Source: Apus apus (taxonomy: Eukaryota > Chordata > Aves > Apodiformes > Apodidae). From it: a stretch of 64,000 nt of DNA. The DNA lies in assembly GCF_020740795.1 (NCBI RefSeq), contig NC_067299.1:11171333-11235332 (forward strand), given 5' to 3'. The notes beneath the pieces are model-generated. The model saw only the letters and a list, made by a program, of their open reading frames with translations. It was not told where the DNA came from and made no database searches. The translations under genes were made by a program, and so were the position numbers. Of this stretch, positions 9,801 through 22,849 are shown in pieces (the stretch's first letter is position 1; every line of letters starts with the position of its first letter).

Positions 9801-11230
9801 CTGGACCCATGCCAAGGTGGACAGGAGCTGGATGCAGCAAACCAGTGCCGTGGAAGACCCCAGGGATGTCCCTGTTTTGTCCTGGAGCAAACATGCTGCA
9901 TGGCTCATTAGGGGTCATAGGCATGAAGCAGAACCCAGTGGTGGTGGCAACTGTCCAGCTGATTATGTCTGGGGTTTGTGTCAGGAAGGGACTAGGCCAG
10001 TGGAAGCTTGAAGCTGTCTCAGATGAAAGCAGGAGTCACACCTGGTGCTGAGAAAAATCTGCCTCTTCCAACTGAGAGTGCAGAAGTTTCATGGGCCACA
10101 GCATGTCCTCTGCATGGGGCAGCCACGTGCCACCAAGCCACCACCGCGTGAAGCTCCTGCTTCCTACAGTACAACCCATGGTGACAAATGACACTTTTTG
10201 CCTGAGCCAGCTTGCAGCTATGGTTGCCAAAAAATACTGAAAAAAACCCCAATTTTCTGAAGTTTCACATTTGAAAAATGATGGGATCACATCAGCAGCT
10301 TCAAAACCATCAGCCCTGGAGAGAGAATCAGGACGGATGGGACTTTGCCCAGCAGGGCTGAGATGCCTGTGCAGGTGAAACCCAGGTTGCATTCCTTGCT
10401 CAGAGTAGTCCAGGCTACTCCAAGACCCTTCCAGAGTTCCCTCGAGGCTCTAACTTGCAGCTCAACCATTGGAACGGAGCAAGAAGGGAAGTGATCAAGA
10501 CACCCAAAGAGGTTTATCCATAAATCAAAGAAGTAGGAGGGTTTTTTCCCCCCACAAACTCTGCCTGTTACATGGGGTTTCAAAACCATCTTCTCTCACA
10601 ACTCCTGTCTGCAGAGATGTGACGCTCAGGCCACCACCCCAGGAGGGATGGGGTGTTATCCCATGCCCAGCACTTCTCTTTCATGACAGGTCCATGTAAA
10701 TGCCACGAGTCAGCCAAACCTACCTCCACTGGGACAGCTAAAGCCAGTCTAAGCTCAGAGAAGTCCTGCTGCAGAAGTGAAGAGTTTCTCCTCAGGAAGT
10801 GGGGCATCTCCCAGTGGCCAATGCTCTTCAGAGCTCCCAAGAGCCACCGTGGCACCACCACCATCTGCCACTGCCAAGGAGGACCCACACTGGCAGCTCT
10901 GCCCTGCAGAGCCCACCCGGATGTGGCTGAGGTGGCTCCATGGCAGCTTGGAGCTGCCCTGACCCTGATAAAAAGCAGCCCCAGTACCACTTCAGGGATG
11001 TCCTCATGCCCCCTGGGCTGATTGAAGAGCCACTACGTGCTACCAACAAGCTGTTCTCCACCAGCTTTCTTGACGTTTGTTTCCAGGCAGATATTTCTGC
11101 CTCCCTTTCCTTGGCTTTTTCCTCCTTGGCTTCTGGAACTTCTGCAAGATGGGAAATGTTTGTCTCCCAGCTGTGCAGTGTGAGAGATGTTTTCTGTTCC
11201 CAGAAGAAACCTCAAAGTACCTCCTAAGGA
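9801..11230. other. Intergenic or intronic, nothing recognised
   Basis: Upstream exons of the fibrinogen-domain gene would be expected somewhere to the right of 9278 on the minus strand, but I cannot identify one here. The CACGTG at 10124-10129 is a lone E-box with no paired second box. Confidence 0.4.
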
Positions 11231-11510
11231 GAGAATCACAGAATCACAGAATGACAGTATATTAGGAGCTGGAAGGGACCTCTGGAGATCATCAAGTCCA
11301 ACCCCCCTGCCAGAGCAGGACCAAAACCAGGGCAGGTCACTCAGAAAGGCAGCCAGACAGGTCTGGAAAGTCTGCAGAGAAGGAGACTCCACAGCCTCTC
11401 TGGGCAGCCTGTCCCAGGGCTCTGTCACCCTCCCAGGAAAGAAGTTCTTCCTCATGTTGAGGTGGAACTTCCTGGGCTCCAGTTTGAATCCATTGCCCAA
11501 CAATCAGAAA
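11231..11510 (-). repeat. CR1 LINE 3' fragment
   Basis: This reverse-oriented copy begins with the tail complement (repeated ATCACAGA) and continues through GGAAGGGACCTCTGGAGATC to the TTGAATCCATTGCCC region. Confidence 0.85.
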
Positions 11511-13185
11511 CCACTGATACCTGTGCTAGCAGGTACCTGTGCACACACAAATCAAATTTTACTGTCACTAATGTGTTCCTTTTGGTGCCTGTTTCCAGCA
11601 TTATCAACTAGGATCAAATTTGTGTAGAGCAAATATTCTTGTGTTGGGAAGGTCTAATTATCATCCAAACATGGGCAAGAAAGAAATCCCTGTCATAGCT
11701 GAGAAGCTCTATCTCCATGTTCCCCAAGAGAATGGGGCCTTGGGTCTCACTGTTGGAGGAACCTCTTCCTCCTCTTTGGTTTCCATGTCTTCAATGCCTG
11801 CAAGTGAAGACACCAAAAAGCCCCATTTATGGACACTTTGCTGCTTGCTGAGCCCTGGGGCAGAAGCCAAGGCCCTCCTGGTGCCTCTGCCTTTGGTTGT
11901 TGTGCAAGTGTTGATGAACTTCCCTCCAACCATCATCCTTTTGCCACTTGGCCCCTGCACCGCCCGTGCTCCTGCTGGAGCTCCAGCTCCCTCGTCCTTT
12001 CCTCTGACACTGCCAGCAAATCTGGGGCTCTTCCAGGATTTGGGGCAGCCAAAGGATGGTCCCTGGCTCTGGGGGGTGACACACCAGCCCGTCCCCTTCC
12101 ATTTGCTGTCAGCCAGGCCTGACAGAAGGGTTTTGCTTTCCACTTCCCACACCAGGCAGAGCCGGCAGGTGACTGTGTCCTTGGTCCCACCCTCTTGCTG
12201 AGACCTGTGCTGAACCCCAGAGTTCCCTCCAGCAGGAACCACCCCTGCACTGCTGCTGATGTCACCTGGAGGTGACAGACCACAGGTGTGGGGCAGAGTG
12301 AGCTGCAGAACACTGATGCTCCCTGCAGGAGCAGCCAGAGGCTGGGCAGAACAAGTTGGTAACAGCCACCAACCCCACAAAACCACTTTCTAAGCCCCAA
12401 ATCTCCATGCAAAGGGGATGGAGCAGGTGGAAAGGACCTTCCTGACCCCTGTCAGTGACAACTGGTGCTCTGAAATGTGGGATTCATTAAAAGCCACCAT
12501 ATCTGAAGCAAACAAAGATGGTCAGCAAGGGCTGGGACAGACCCAGCCTTGCTTTTCCCAGCCTGTGTGGACTTTCTGCTTCCATGCAGAGACCCCAGAA
12601 CTGTGTGTGACAATTAAAGCAGGAGGCCACTGGCCTTTTCCCTTTCTAAAAACCCACCACTGTCCTCATCCCTGTCCCATGCAGTCATAGTTTCAAGCCC
12701 TGTGGTGTGAACAAGGCTCCTGCAGGACATCCCACCCCTCCCAGTGGAGACCAGGAGATGCCACAGGGAGCAACGCTGACAGCCACATGGCAGAAACCCC
12801 GACCCTGCAGCCCTGGTGGTAACTGGGGGCAGCAATGGGCAGGGGGACCATGTGCAAGGTGCTTCTGGTCTGAACTATGAGACAGAAACATCTCACAGTT
12901 GTCAGGAAGTTGAGCCCCTTCCCCACAGCTGTCTGGGGCCAGAAGACCTCCATGGCTGGTGGAACCACCTGAGAACCAGCAACCAGACATGAGACTTCTC
13001 GAGATGCCAGAGAACCCCACTGGTTCACTGCAGGCAGGAGCCATGTCTTGTTCTCCCAGGAACGCAGCACGACACCTTCCCATGTCTGGGTAGCTCCTCT
13101 CTCCCCTGTAGACCATGTCTTCTGCTCCTCTGTGGGCCCAAAGCACAAAGTGAGACACAGCAGGTACAACAAAACCACCTATCAC
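11511..13185. other. Intergenic, nothing recognised
   Basis: No supported gene or repeat was found. A minus-strand open frame near 12386-11709 starts with hydrophobic residues, but it starts at GTG and a stop lies just upstream. Confidence 0.4.
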
Positions 13186-13508
13186 CTGCCTGAGAGGAGG
13201 CTGGAGCCAGGGGGGTTGGTCTCCTCTCCCCAGGAACAAGTGATGGGACAAGAGGAAATGGCCTCAAGTTGTGCCAGGGGAGGTTCAGCTTGGATCTTGG
13301 GAACAATTTCTTCCCCAAAGGGCTGTCAGGGCCTGGCCCAGGCTGCCCAGGGCAGGGGTGGGGTCCCCATCCCTGGAGGGGTTTCAAAGCCGTGTAGATG
13401 TGGTGCTGAGGGACATGGGGCAGGGGTGGCCTTGGCAGAGCTGGGTTAATGGTTGGACTGGATGATCTTAAAGGTCTTTTCCAACCCAAATGATTCCATG
13501 GTTCTATG
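13186..13508 (+). repeat. CR1 LINE 3' fragment
   Basis: The copy spans the CTGCCTGAGAGGAGGCTGGA region to the tail ATGATTCCATGGTTCTATG. It is close in sequence to the copies at 7150, 16850 and 21520. Confidence 0.88.
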
Positions 13509-15022
13509 TCACCTACTGCAACGTCCCAGTTTCCTCCTGAACACTCCAGTGCCCAATGTGACCATCCACTGGCACAGGAGGGAAAAGGGAAACAGACACA
13601 TGCAAGGACAGAACCAGTTTGTAAGCTCATGGTTGGGAAAGAAAGTGCTGCAAGAGGCAGGATTTGAGGGAAGGTAAACATGGACCAAGAGATAAAATCC
13701 TCTGAAGAACTTCAGGGCTGCTGGGGAGCTGCAGAGGGTTGTGTCATGATGCCATCTGCTGCCTCCAGTGAGCTGAGCCCTGGGAGCCAGGGCCACAAAC
13801 AACTGCAGAGGGTTTGGGGATGGAGGGACACTGCTCGTTGCCTTCCATCTCCCAAATCCTGGAATTTACTGCCACGGATGAAGTGATTAGCAAGTGAAGA
13901 ACGACATTAGGTGCTTTGATGGTGGTATCTCCACACTGCTAATGTAAACCACTGCGATGGTTTAACACTTGATCTTCCCTGGTGGGAAAGGAGGGTTCCT
14001 GGTCTGCCACATGGGCCCTGTGTCCATGACATATCAGTCTGGGAAAGGTTTGGGACTGCTAGGAGCAACCTTGCAGGGAGGGCAGGTCCCTGCTGATCTC
14101 ATCACCACTTTGTGCACTTCCAGGTACCCCAGGTCCCCAGAGAACACAGGCTGAAGGGGTTCCCAGCAGGTGGGTGCAGGTGGCATGGACAGCCTTTAGC
14201 AGAGATGGGTTTGAACAAGGCTTTTGCAAAGTGGAGCTGGCATGGGACTGAGCGTGGCTAAAGCTGCTCAGGGAGGAATTTTACTGGAGCTAAAATCTAA
14301 GATTTTAAAAGAATTCTCAAATTTGATCCCTTTTTCTCCCTTATTCATCTCCACAGGTGAGCTGTGCTGAGCTCTGGGGCCTCCCTGCTGTCCTGCACAG
14401 GAGCCAGGCTCCCCTGCACGGGGTCCAGGCCACCCCTTGGCCAGGTTGGCCAGCAGGACCCTCAGCCCCTCACACACCAGGTCAGCAGATGGGCTCAAGG
14501 GGACGACACAGGAGCTGACCAGTGTCACTGGTGAAATGCAGCTCTCCAGAGGAATCTTTCATTCCAAACCCGAGAAATAAGATGATACAGATGTCTTCAC
14601 GTCAGCCCTGGGGCCATCCTCCAAGAGGCCCTTCTGACACCCTTTTCCTCCCGAGCCAGTGAGTTTGCACATGTGCTCACAGCCCCTGCAGCCCTGTGGG
14701 CACCAGCTCTGATCAGTTCTGCTCAACATCATTTGCTTCACAGCCCTACAACACCCAAGGCAGCCTCCTCCTCCCTCTGCCCATGGACAGGAGATGTTCT
14801 GAGGTCAAGGCTACTTGTCTCAAGAAATATCTTCCCATGTGTTGGGCAGCAAAGTGACTTTTCTTTCCTATCCTGTTGTAATCACTGGGCTGTGGCTGCA
14901 GGTCTGGCAGGGCTCAGCCAAGCCCTGACTGCAGCAATTACTCCCCTGTCCTGGTTGCTGCATCTCAGGAGCTTGCAGGTCCCCTCCAGGCTGGCCCTGG
15001 CCTCGGGAGGGGTCCAGCCCCT
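13509..15022. other. Intergenic, nothing recognised
   Basis: No gene or repeat is recognised. A minus-strand frame at 14528-14268 is open for 86 codons but carries no known domain. Confidence 0.4.
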
Positions 15023-15300
15023 TCAAGACCATCTAGTTCCAACCCCCCTGCATGGGCAAGGACACCTCCCACCAGCCCAGGTTGCTCCAAGCCCCATCCA
15101 ACCTGCCCTTCAACACTGCCAGGGATGGGGCAGCCACAGCTTCCCTGGGCAACCTGGGCCAGGGTCTCACCACCCTCACAGGAAAGAGTTTCCTCCTAAT
15201 GTCAAATCTAAATCTCCCCTCTTCCAGTTTGAAGCCATTCCCATTTGTCCTATCACTCCTCCTTGTCCAAAGTCCCTCCCCAGCTTTCCTGGGGACTAAG
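15023..15300 (-). repeat. CR1 LINE 3' fragment
   Basis: This is a reverse-oriented CR1 3' region that starts at ATCTAGTTCCAACCCCCCTG and ends near TTTCCTGGGG. It is nearly the same as the copy at 9462-9800. Confidence 0.85.
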
Positions 15301-16107
15301 GGGAAGCATAACAGGGGCTGGGGGCTGGAAATGGGTAGCAGGGGGACAGATGGGGCTCCTGGGAGGGGCAGGGGTTGGCAGTGATGATGGTTCCCATCAC
15401 ACACTCCCTGCTCCAATGCTAAAGGCACCAGCCATGACTCCACTGGGGAATGGGCAGCCAGTGGTCAGGGGGCTGGATCTCACCTGGCTGTGATCAAAGC
15501 CTTCAAACTCGGAGGAGCTCAAGCTGCACAGACCTCCCATCTCCAGGTCATCTGTGTTGATACCTCCTTGACAGCAGCAGTGTCCCATCGTTGAGGTTCA
15601 CACCATTCATACTTGGCTGCTGAGCACAAACTGTCCTCACTGATGAGGGCTCACCACGTAGCCTTCTCCTTCCCCAGCAGAGCCAAGCACACAGCTTATG
15701 ACTTGAGGTTCCTTAAAGCCTCAAACCACACTCTTCAGGAAACCTCTGGTGCTGTCTGGGGTCTGGTTGCACACACAGTCCAAGTGCAGGACTGCCACCT
15801 CCTGGGCAGCTGGGAAACTCGGTGTGCAACAGCCCCCAAAAACCTGGAGTAACTCATGGGCCACCTGGCTGACAAATGACTGCCATGGCAAGTAGTTCCC
15901 ATTAAGAGAAACCCAACCTTTGGGCACTTCAAAAGCAGTTGAGGCAGAAGCTCCAGGGCCAATGAGCAGCTCCATGGCCATTGTGTGTTAACCCAGAGCA
16001 CGAGTCCCACCACTGGATCATGCATATTTGCTCTACTGCAAGACTTAGCAGGCCAGGGTGTAGTGGAAGTCCCTGGAGAGCCAGCTGGGGCTGAAGAGAC
16101 ACCTTTC
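15301..16107. other. Intergenic, nothing recognised
   Basis: This is unique DNA. Overlapping minus-strand frames at 15721-16154 show no recognisable protein family. Confidence 0.4.
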
Positions 16108-16470
16108 ACCATAGTCATGGAGTGGCTGGGTTGGAAGGGATGTATAAAGATCATTTAGTCCAACCCCCCTGCTAGAGCAGGATCACCTACAGCAGATCCT
16201 ACAGGAACATGTACAGATGGGTTTGGAAAGTCTCCAGAGAAGGAGCCTCCACAGCCTCTCTGGGCAGCCTGTCCCAGGGCTCTGTCACCCTCACAGAAAG
16301 AAGTTTTGCCTGATGTTTAGCATGAACCTCTTGTGTTCCAGCTTGTGCCCATTGCCCCTTGTCCTGTCACTGGGCACTGCTGGAAAGAGTCATTCCCATG
16401 GCCCTGCACTGGACTCTTTCCAGTAGTTCCTTATCCCATGGGACCTTTGATGCAGTTTCTTGCACACCCT
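16108..16470 (-). repeat. CR1 LINE 3' fragment
   Basis: This is a reverse-oriented copy with the CCAACCCCCCTGCTAGAGCAGG signature and the CTCTGGGCAGCCTGTCCCAG stretch. It is of the subfamily seen at 11231 and 18712. Confidence 0.82.
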
Positions 16471-16849
16471 TTCTCAGCCTAAAAAGTGCACGGGTGAAAC
16501 CAAACCTTCACCTGACAGTCCTGCTCTGAAGCTGGGGTGTCTCCATCCCCTGGAGCCCATGGGTTTGCCATGGAGAAGTGTGCATGAGGCCTCAGACTGG
16601 ACACAGGGCAGCTTCCCCACCCCATGGCTCCTGCCTCCCTCAGCCCCTTGCCCTGCCCTGGGGCTGTCCCTGCCCACACCCCCTGCCTGCCAGCCCCCCT
16701 GCCCGCAGTGTCACTGCCCATGGCCAGACCCCTTGTGCTGCCCCAGAACCCCAAACCCTTCATCTTTGTGTTAAACTCTAGTTTTTCTTCTCCTCCCCAC
16801 GTTCCCCTGCAGCTCAGAGAGGCAGGAATGAGCTGCAGGGAATTGCAGC

Positions 16850-17163
16850 ACGAGCAGTTTAAGCCAGGGGGGTCGGTCACTTCTTCTGAATAAGTGAGAG
16901 GACAAGAGGAAATGACCTCGGGTTGCTTCAAGGGAGGTTTAGATTGGATCTTGGGAAAAATTCTTCCCCAAAAGGGCTGTCAGGGCCTGGCCCAGGCTGC
17001 CCAGGGCAGGGGTGGGGTCCCCATCCCTGGAGGGGTTTCAAAGCCCTGGAGATGGTGCTGAGGGACATGGGGCAGGGGTGGCCTTGGCAGGGCTGGGGGA
17101 ACAGTTGGACTTGATGACCTTAAAGGCCTTTTTCAACCAAAACAATTTAATTATTCCGTGATT
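16850..17163 (+). repeat. CR1 LINE 3' fragment
   Basis: The copy runs from AGCCAGGGGGGTCGG to a degraded tail (TTAATTATTCCGTGATTC). It is the same subfamily as 13186-13508. Confidence 0.85.
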
Positions 17164-17874
17164 CATTTTGTAGTCTGTATATATGTGCAGAAATGAGGAG
17201 AAAAGCTCTGGAGGCATTGGCAGATCTCCCAGGGAATCACTGAGGACAGCCAGATGTCCCCATCCCTGCTGGCCTGGCCTGGCAGGGTGACACCTGGGGA
17301 GCCAGGCAGGATGGGCAGGGGCTGTTGTGGCAGCACCACAGCAGGACACAGGAACTGCCTGGAAAGTGAGGGTGAAGGAGGAACACTCAGTGGGCCAAAG
17401 CCCAGCAGAGGATGCACGACAGCAGAGGAGGAGGCTGCAGTGGCACAGAGGAACCTGGTGGTGAGTGGGCTGAGCCTCAGCCAAGCGCTGCAGGACACTG
17501 ATGTGCCCTTCCAGGCAGGAAGGACAAACCCAAATTTAGTCCAAATGTAGAAGCCAAGATGCCAAGTGTAGCAATGCAGTGAAAAGAGAGAGACAGTGCT
17601 GGCAGCCCTGGGCACACTGCCCGAGAGGCCAGCAAAATCTCCCCTCTGTGACTGCATTCCTGCCATTAAGGGACCCTCTGAGGTCCCTTCTTGCAGCACC
17701 ACATGGCACTGGCAGAGGGAAAAAACACATGAGATAATCTTTGTGCTCCTCAGCAGCCACGGCCAAGAGAAGTCCAGCAGCCACTCACACAGCCCAGCTC
17801 TCTCCAGCACCTTGGAAGAAGCATCCAGGGTGCAGCTGATCCACACATTGCATCTTGTGTGCAGAGAGGGATGC
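17164..17874. other. Intergenic, nothing recognised
   Basis: No gene or repeat is recognised. A long minus-strand frame crossing this region (18086-17163) includes the antisense of a CR1 copy and has no domain of its own. Confidence 0.4.
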
Positions 17875-18712
17875 ATCGACAGGCTGGAGGGAAGGGATCC
17901 ATCCAGAGTAACCTGGGCAGGCTGGAGAGGTGGACTCGTGCAAATTGCATGAAGTTTGACAATGCCAAGGGCAGGGTCCTGCACAGGGGTCGGGGCATCC
18001 CAAGGACAAATCCAGGCTGGATGGAGAATGGATTGAAAATAGCCCTGAGGAGGACTTGGGGTGTTGGGTGATGAGAAGCTCAACATGAGCCAACACTGTG
18101 CACTGGAGCCCAGAAACCAGCCCTGTCCTGGGCTGTGTCACCAGCAGCGTGACCAGCAGGGCCTGGGAGGGGATTGTCCCCTCTGCTCTGCTCTGCTGAG
18201 ACCCCTGCAGGGCTGGGGCCAGTGCTGGGGTCCCCAGTTCAACAGGGACAGGGATCTACTGGAGAGAGTCCAATGGAGGCTACAAGGATGATGAAGGGAC
18301 TGGAACACCTGCCTGATGAGGAAGGGCTGAGAGACCTGAGGCTGTTCAGTCTGGAGAGGAGAAGATTGAGGAGGATCTAATTCATGTCTATAAATACATG
18401 AGGGCATCAAGAAGGCAGGGACAAGCTCTTGTCACATGTGCCCCGTGACAGGACGAGGGACAATGGATTCAAACTGGAGCCCAGGAAGTTCCACCTCAAG
18501 ATGAGGAAGAACTTCTTTCCTGTGAGGGTGACAGAGCCCTGGGACAGGCTGCCCAGAGAGGCTGTGGAGTCTCCTTCTCTGCAGACTTTCCAGACCTGTC
18601 TGGATGCCTTTCTGAGTGACCTGCCCTAGTTCTGGTCCTGCTCTGGCAGGGGGGTTGGACTCGATGATCTCCAGAGGTCCCTTCCCAACCCCCAACATTC
18701 TGTGATTCAGGA
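17875..18712 (+). repeat. CR1 LINE, ORF2 C-terminal end and 3' UTR
   Basis: This is one of the longer copies. It starts in ORF2 (the region for NCMKFDNAKGRVLH) and continues through the 3' region to CATTCTGTGATTC. Stops and frameshifts make it inactive. Confidence 0.9.
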
Positions 18713-19837
18713 TTTAAACAATATGGAATTTATACATAAAAGGGATCATTGAGGACCAGAAGTGACTGGAAAAGTTGTGAATATATCAAAATCAGCCAAG
18801 TCCTGCTCCTGTTTCTCAATAGAGATATTTTCTACAGAGACATGAAATTTGTCAAACACAAAAAGCCACATATTTTTATTCAAAGAGTGATAAAGTTTTC
18901 TGCATTATACATATATATAGGAGCATAAAATGGACAAGTTCTGGTATCTTGGGTTCCAGCTGAAGCCTGGGGACAGAGCAGGAGAAAAGAGGAACACTCA
19001 ATGAGCGAGTACCCACAGCACTTTAAAAGAGTAATATATCTGATTAATCATCTTCTGAATTACACCCAGGGAAGTAAGTGGTGAGTTACAGACACTCTTG
19101 GGCCCTTTCAGACCACTAAAGTGATGGGAAAAGGCCTTTGTGTTCCTGAGAGCCAGGCTATAAGTGAGCACCACTGAAGAGATCTCCATCAAACCAGAAT
19201 GGGGTTTTGTTCTGAAGGAAGAGTGCAAACTTTAATTACCTCAATAGCTGTCAAGAGCTCAGAGACCTGCAGATTAATTGGTGCTGGCTGCAGAACTGCA
19301 GAGCACCAGCAGTGCAAACCTGCCCTGAAGACTGGCAGGGAGCTAGAGGAGCTGGGTGAGGAACTCTCCTGCCCGCCTGGTGATGGGCTAATGCCAGGGG
19401 AGCTCCTCACCACATTGTTTTTTTTTGCAAAAAAATGCCAAAGTGCAGAATAAAATTCCAGCCCGAGCTGCCCAGCACTGATGGATTCTGGCCACTGAGG
19501 GACCCTCTGGGCTGGATGTGGTTTCTGTCCTCCCCTGCCAGCTGTTAAACCAGCAGGAATGGTTTCTTGGCTGTCATGGGCTTTCCTGTGTTCTGGGAAG
19601 GAATTGCTCTCAGAAGGGAAAGGGGCCCAGAACAAAGGGTGCTGCATGAGCTGTGGGGCTGAGCACAGACAGACACAGCCAGGAGCAGGGCTGAGCCAGC
19701 AGGACACGGCTCTGCAGCACACGGGGCCTCCTCTGCTGCTTGAGAACTGGGTATTCCAGGGCAGAGCATCATGTCTTCAGCACAGAGAGAGGAGCTCAGC
19801 CTCCAGCAGAAGGAGCTCATCAAGCCCATGGGACAAC
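18713..19837. other. Intergenic, nothing recognised
   Basis: The left part is AT-rich (18713-18930) and the rest is unique DNA. No gene or RNA is recognised. Confidence 0.4.
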
Positions 19838-20455
19838 AATGTGCCCTTGTGGCCAAGAAGGCCAATGGTATCTTGGGGTGCATTAGGAGGAGTGTGTCCA
19901 GCAGGTCAGGGAGGTTCTCCTCTGCGTCTGCTCAGCCCTGGTGAGACCTCACTTGGAGTGTTGTGTCCAGTTCTGGGCTCCCCAGCTCCAGAGGGACAGG
20001 GATCTGCTGGAGAGAGTCCAACAGAGGATACAAGGATGATGAAGGGACTGGAACACCTGCCTGATGAGGAAAGGCTGAGAGACCTGGGGGTGTTCAGTCC
20101 AGAGAGGAGAAGACTGAGGGGGATCTAATGAATGTCTATAAATACATGAGGGCATCAAGAAGGCAGGACAAGCTCTTGTCACTTGTGCCCTGGGACAGGA
20201 CAAGGGGCAATGGATTCAAACTGGAGCCCAGGAAGTTCCACCTCAACGTGAGGAAGAACTTCTTTCCTGTGAGGGTGACAGAGCCCTGGGACAGGCTGCT
20301 CAGAGAGGCTGTGGAGTCTCCTTCTCTGCAGACATTCCAGACCTGTCTGGATGCCTTTCTGAGTGACCTGCCCTAGATTGGTCCTGCTCTGGCAGGGGGG
20401 TTGGACTCGATGATCTCCAGAGGTCCCTTCCAACCCCCATCTGTGATTCTGTGAA
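19838..20455 (+). repeat. CR1 LINE, ORF2 C-terminal end and 3' UTR
   Basis: The fragment opens with the ORF2 segment for GQEGQWYLGVH and ends in TGTGATTCTGTG. Its 3' half is nearly identical to 18240-18712, so both are recent members of one subfamily. Confidence 0.9.
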
Positions 20456-21519
20456 GTCTGCAGAGGGGTTAGTCAAGGCCCCAGGCTGGGCCAGGGCACT
20501 GCAGGCTACAAGAGTGAAATGTCTGGAGTTGATACACGTATTTATCAGGTATTTTCTGCCACCTGGAATGTGAAGTGTTGGAGATAAAACATTCACCTAC
20601 TGAAAAAGTGGCTGAAATGGAAACTAGCTTTTAATTAGAAAGCAGCTTTGCAGGCTGAGAGCAGCAGCCACCAGTGCTCTCAATCCCAGGGGACGTGCAG
20701 GGTCACTACCAAACAAAACAGGAAAACCAGAACCAGGCTCAACCTTGCAGCTGTGTAAAAACACCCTCCTAGATCAGTTCAGGCCAGCAGCTTCCCCTGC
20801 CTGGAGCAAGATCAGCTCCAGAGCTCTGGTCCAGGACAGCAGAGAAACAGAACAGAGCAGGAGGGATTTAAAACCAGCATTAACTGCCCCCTCCAGCAGA
20901 GGGGACGTGCTGGGGAGGGGACATGCTCCTGCCACACGACTTCCAGTGCTGCTGAGCCCTTGACACAGGAGGGGAGGACCTGCTGACAGCTGAGCCAGGT
21001 CTGCCCTGTGCCAGCGTGTCTGCTTCCTCTTCCTCAGGAAGAAACTCATCTCTTTGGTGATCTGCTCGACTATGAAGAAAGTCACTCCAGAAGCAGTAAT
21101 CATGCAAGGCTGTGATGCCTCCTTTGGCCTGAAAGGCAGGGAAATGGAGAGTTTCCCTGGGGCATTTCAGATAAATGGAGAAGAAGGAGCTCTTTTCAGG
21201 TCTTGGGATTCACTTGTATTTTTCCTGGGCTCAGGTTCAGCTTTTGCAAAGCAATGGGCAGTGTCAGGAAGCAGGTGCTTCCCCAGGGAACTCCCTGAGG
21301 GCTGTTGGGCTTCTCTCCAGGTCAGCTCAGAGGTCAGTGCCACCTCCCGCTCTGCACTGTGCTCAGACAGGACACTCCAGTCTGCTCCTGTTCTGCAGCC
21401 CAGGAGACACGGAGAGGAAACACAGCACCCATCAGAGGGAGCACCAGCCTGGTGCACACAGGGGTGACAGGTTGCCCAGAACTGAGGGACCTTGGGGGTG
21501 CTGACCTGGAGAACACCAG
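20456..21519. other. Intergenic, nothing recognised
   Basis: No gene or repeat is recognised. The last 40 bases may be a weak 5' extension of the next CR1 copy. Confidence 0.4.
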
Positions 21520-21882
21520 CCTGGAGACAAGGAGGTGAGGGGAGACCTGCTGGCTCTGCAGCTGCCTGAGAGGAGGTTGGAGCCAGGGGGGTCGGGCTCT
21601 GCTCCCCAGGAACAAGGGATGGGACAAGAGGAAATGGCCTCAAGTTGTGCCAGGGGAGGTTTAGGCTGGATCTTGGGAACAGTTTCTTCCCCAAAAGGGC
21701 TGTCAGGCCCTGGCCCAGGCTGCCCAGGGCAGGGGGGGAGTCCCCATCCCTGGAGGGGTTTCCAAGCCCTGGAGATGGTGCTGAGGGACATGGGGCAGTG
21801 GTGGCCTTGGCAGGGCTGGGGGAACGGGTGGGCTGGAGGATCCTAAAGGTCTTTTCCAACCCAAATGATTCAATGATTCAGC
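21520..21882 (+). repeat. CR1 LINE 3' fragment
   Basis: The copy runs from CTGGAGACAAGGAGGTGAGG to a tail ATGATTCAATGATTCAG. It is the same subfamily as 7150-7782, with which it shares long identical stretches. Confidence 0.88.
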
Positions 21883-22849
21883 ATTTCATGGCCACGTTGC
21901 ATTGGTGGCCCCCAGCCACACTGTGACCCATACAAGCACATGGACTTTCTTCCTCCTGCTATTTCCAGCCAAGGAACTTTCTGCTTAGAAGTTCCTTCAG
22001 GCCATGAGGTTGTACTCTGCACTGGTTTGTTTCTTCTGAATAAAATCCCCCCCATCACCATGTACCTGACCCTTCCCTGTACTCACAGTCTGTCCCAACC
22101 TTGTACACTGTGTGAAAGATTAACAGAATTAAGTAATTCTCTAAAACCAATTCCTCGTGAATGTTTCTCCATCCTGCTTCCCCCTCCAAGAAATTATCAC
22201 CTATTTAGCACAGCCCTTACCTATCATAATTTGCACACACCCCTCTGAAAGCCAGGGAACCTTTCAACACTACCAGATTAATTTTCAACAAAGCAACATC
22301 CCACTTGACCACATTTTTCATGCGTTTTCCCCATCCTTCTCCCATGCTTAAACAGAAAAGGGCTCTGCTAGTCAGGCAGCCAAACACCAGTGGGACTGAG
22401 ACTTTGCTGACTGGAAGAGGTGGAGAAACTCCACAACTCAGGACCTGGTAGTGCTCCAGCTGCTAGTGAATCCCCAGGGAGCAGGCACATCTCCGTGTGC
22501 TCTCACAGGAGCTGGCGGGGTGGAGAGGAGGGGTCTTTGGGACAAAGCACCAACCCCTACACTGATGCTTCAGGCAGTCAGGCTTTTTCAGTGGAGATTC
22601 AGAATGGAAAGACACAACATTTATCCTCCGGGTTGCACAAAGGCCGCGTGTCACTGCGTGGGTGGTTTAAGGAGTTAAATTATCCTACACAGCACTAACT
22701 AGCTTGTCAGGGCTGCTGCTCCCCACCCCGAGGCAGCCCCAGCAGGGACGCACGCACAGGCCTGCTCCTCAGGGCCGCGAGGCAGCGGCGGCCCGGGACA
22801 GCCAGAACAGCCAGAACACTCTTCCTTACTACACGAACCTTCCTTCCCA
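21883..22849. other. Intergenic upstream of the BAZ1B island, nothing recognised
   Basis: This is unique, less GC-rich DNA leading into the CpG island. No gene is recognised. Confidence 0.4.

Noticed and set aside
10124-10129. CACGTG E-box considered as half of a carbohydrate-response element for an upstream MLXIPL promoter
   Set aside because: A carbohydrate-response element needs two E-boxes five bases apart, and no second box is present.
11709-12386. A minus-strand frame starting with hydrophobic residues, considered as a signal peptide exon of the fibrinogen-domain gene
   Set aside because: It begins with GTG, has a stop just upstream, and no splice donor in a sensible phase or family match was seen.
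15721-16154. Overlapping minus-strand frames of 86 and 139 codons, considered as a retroviral or cellular gene remnant
   Set aside because: There are no recognisable motifs. The shorter frame is preceded by an in-frame stop, and no long terminal repeats or splice sites support it.
17163-18086. A 307-codon minus-strand open frame
   Set aside because: It overlaps the antisense strand of a CR1 copy at one end, has no domain, and lacks promoter or splice support.
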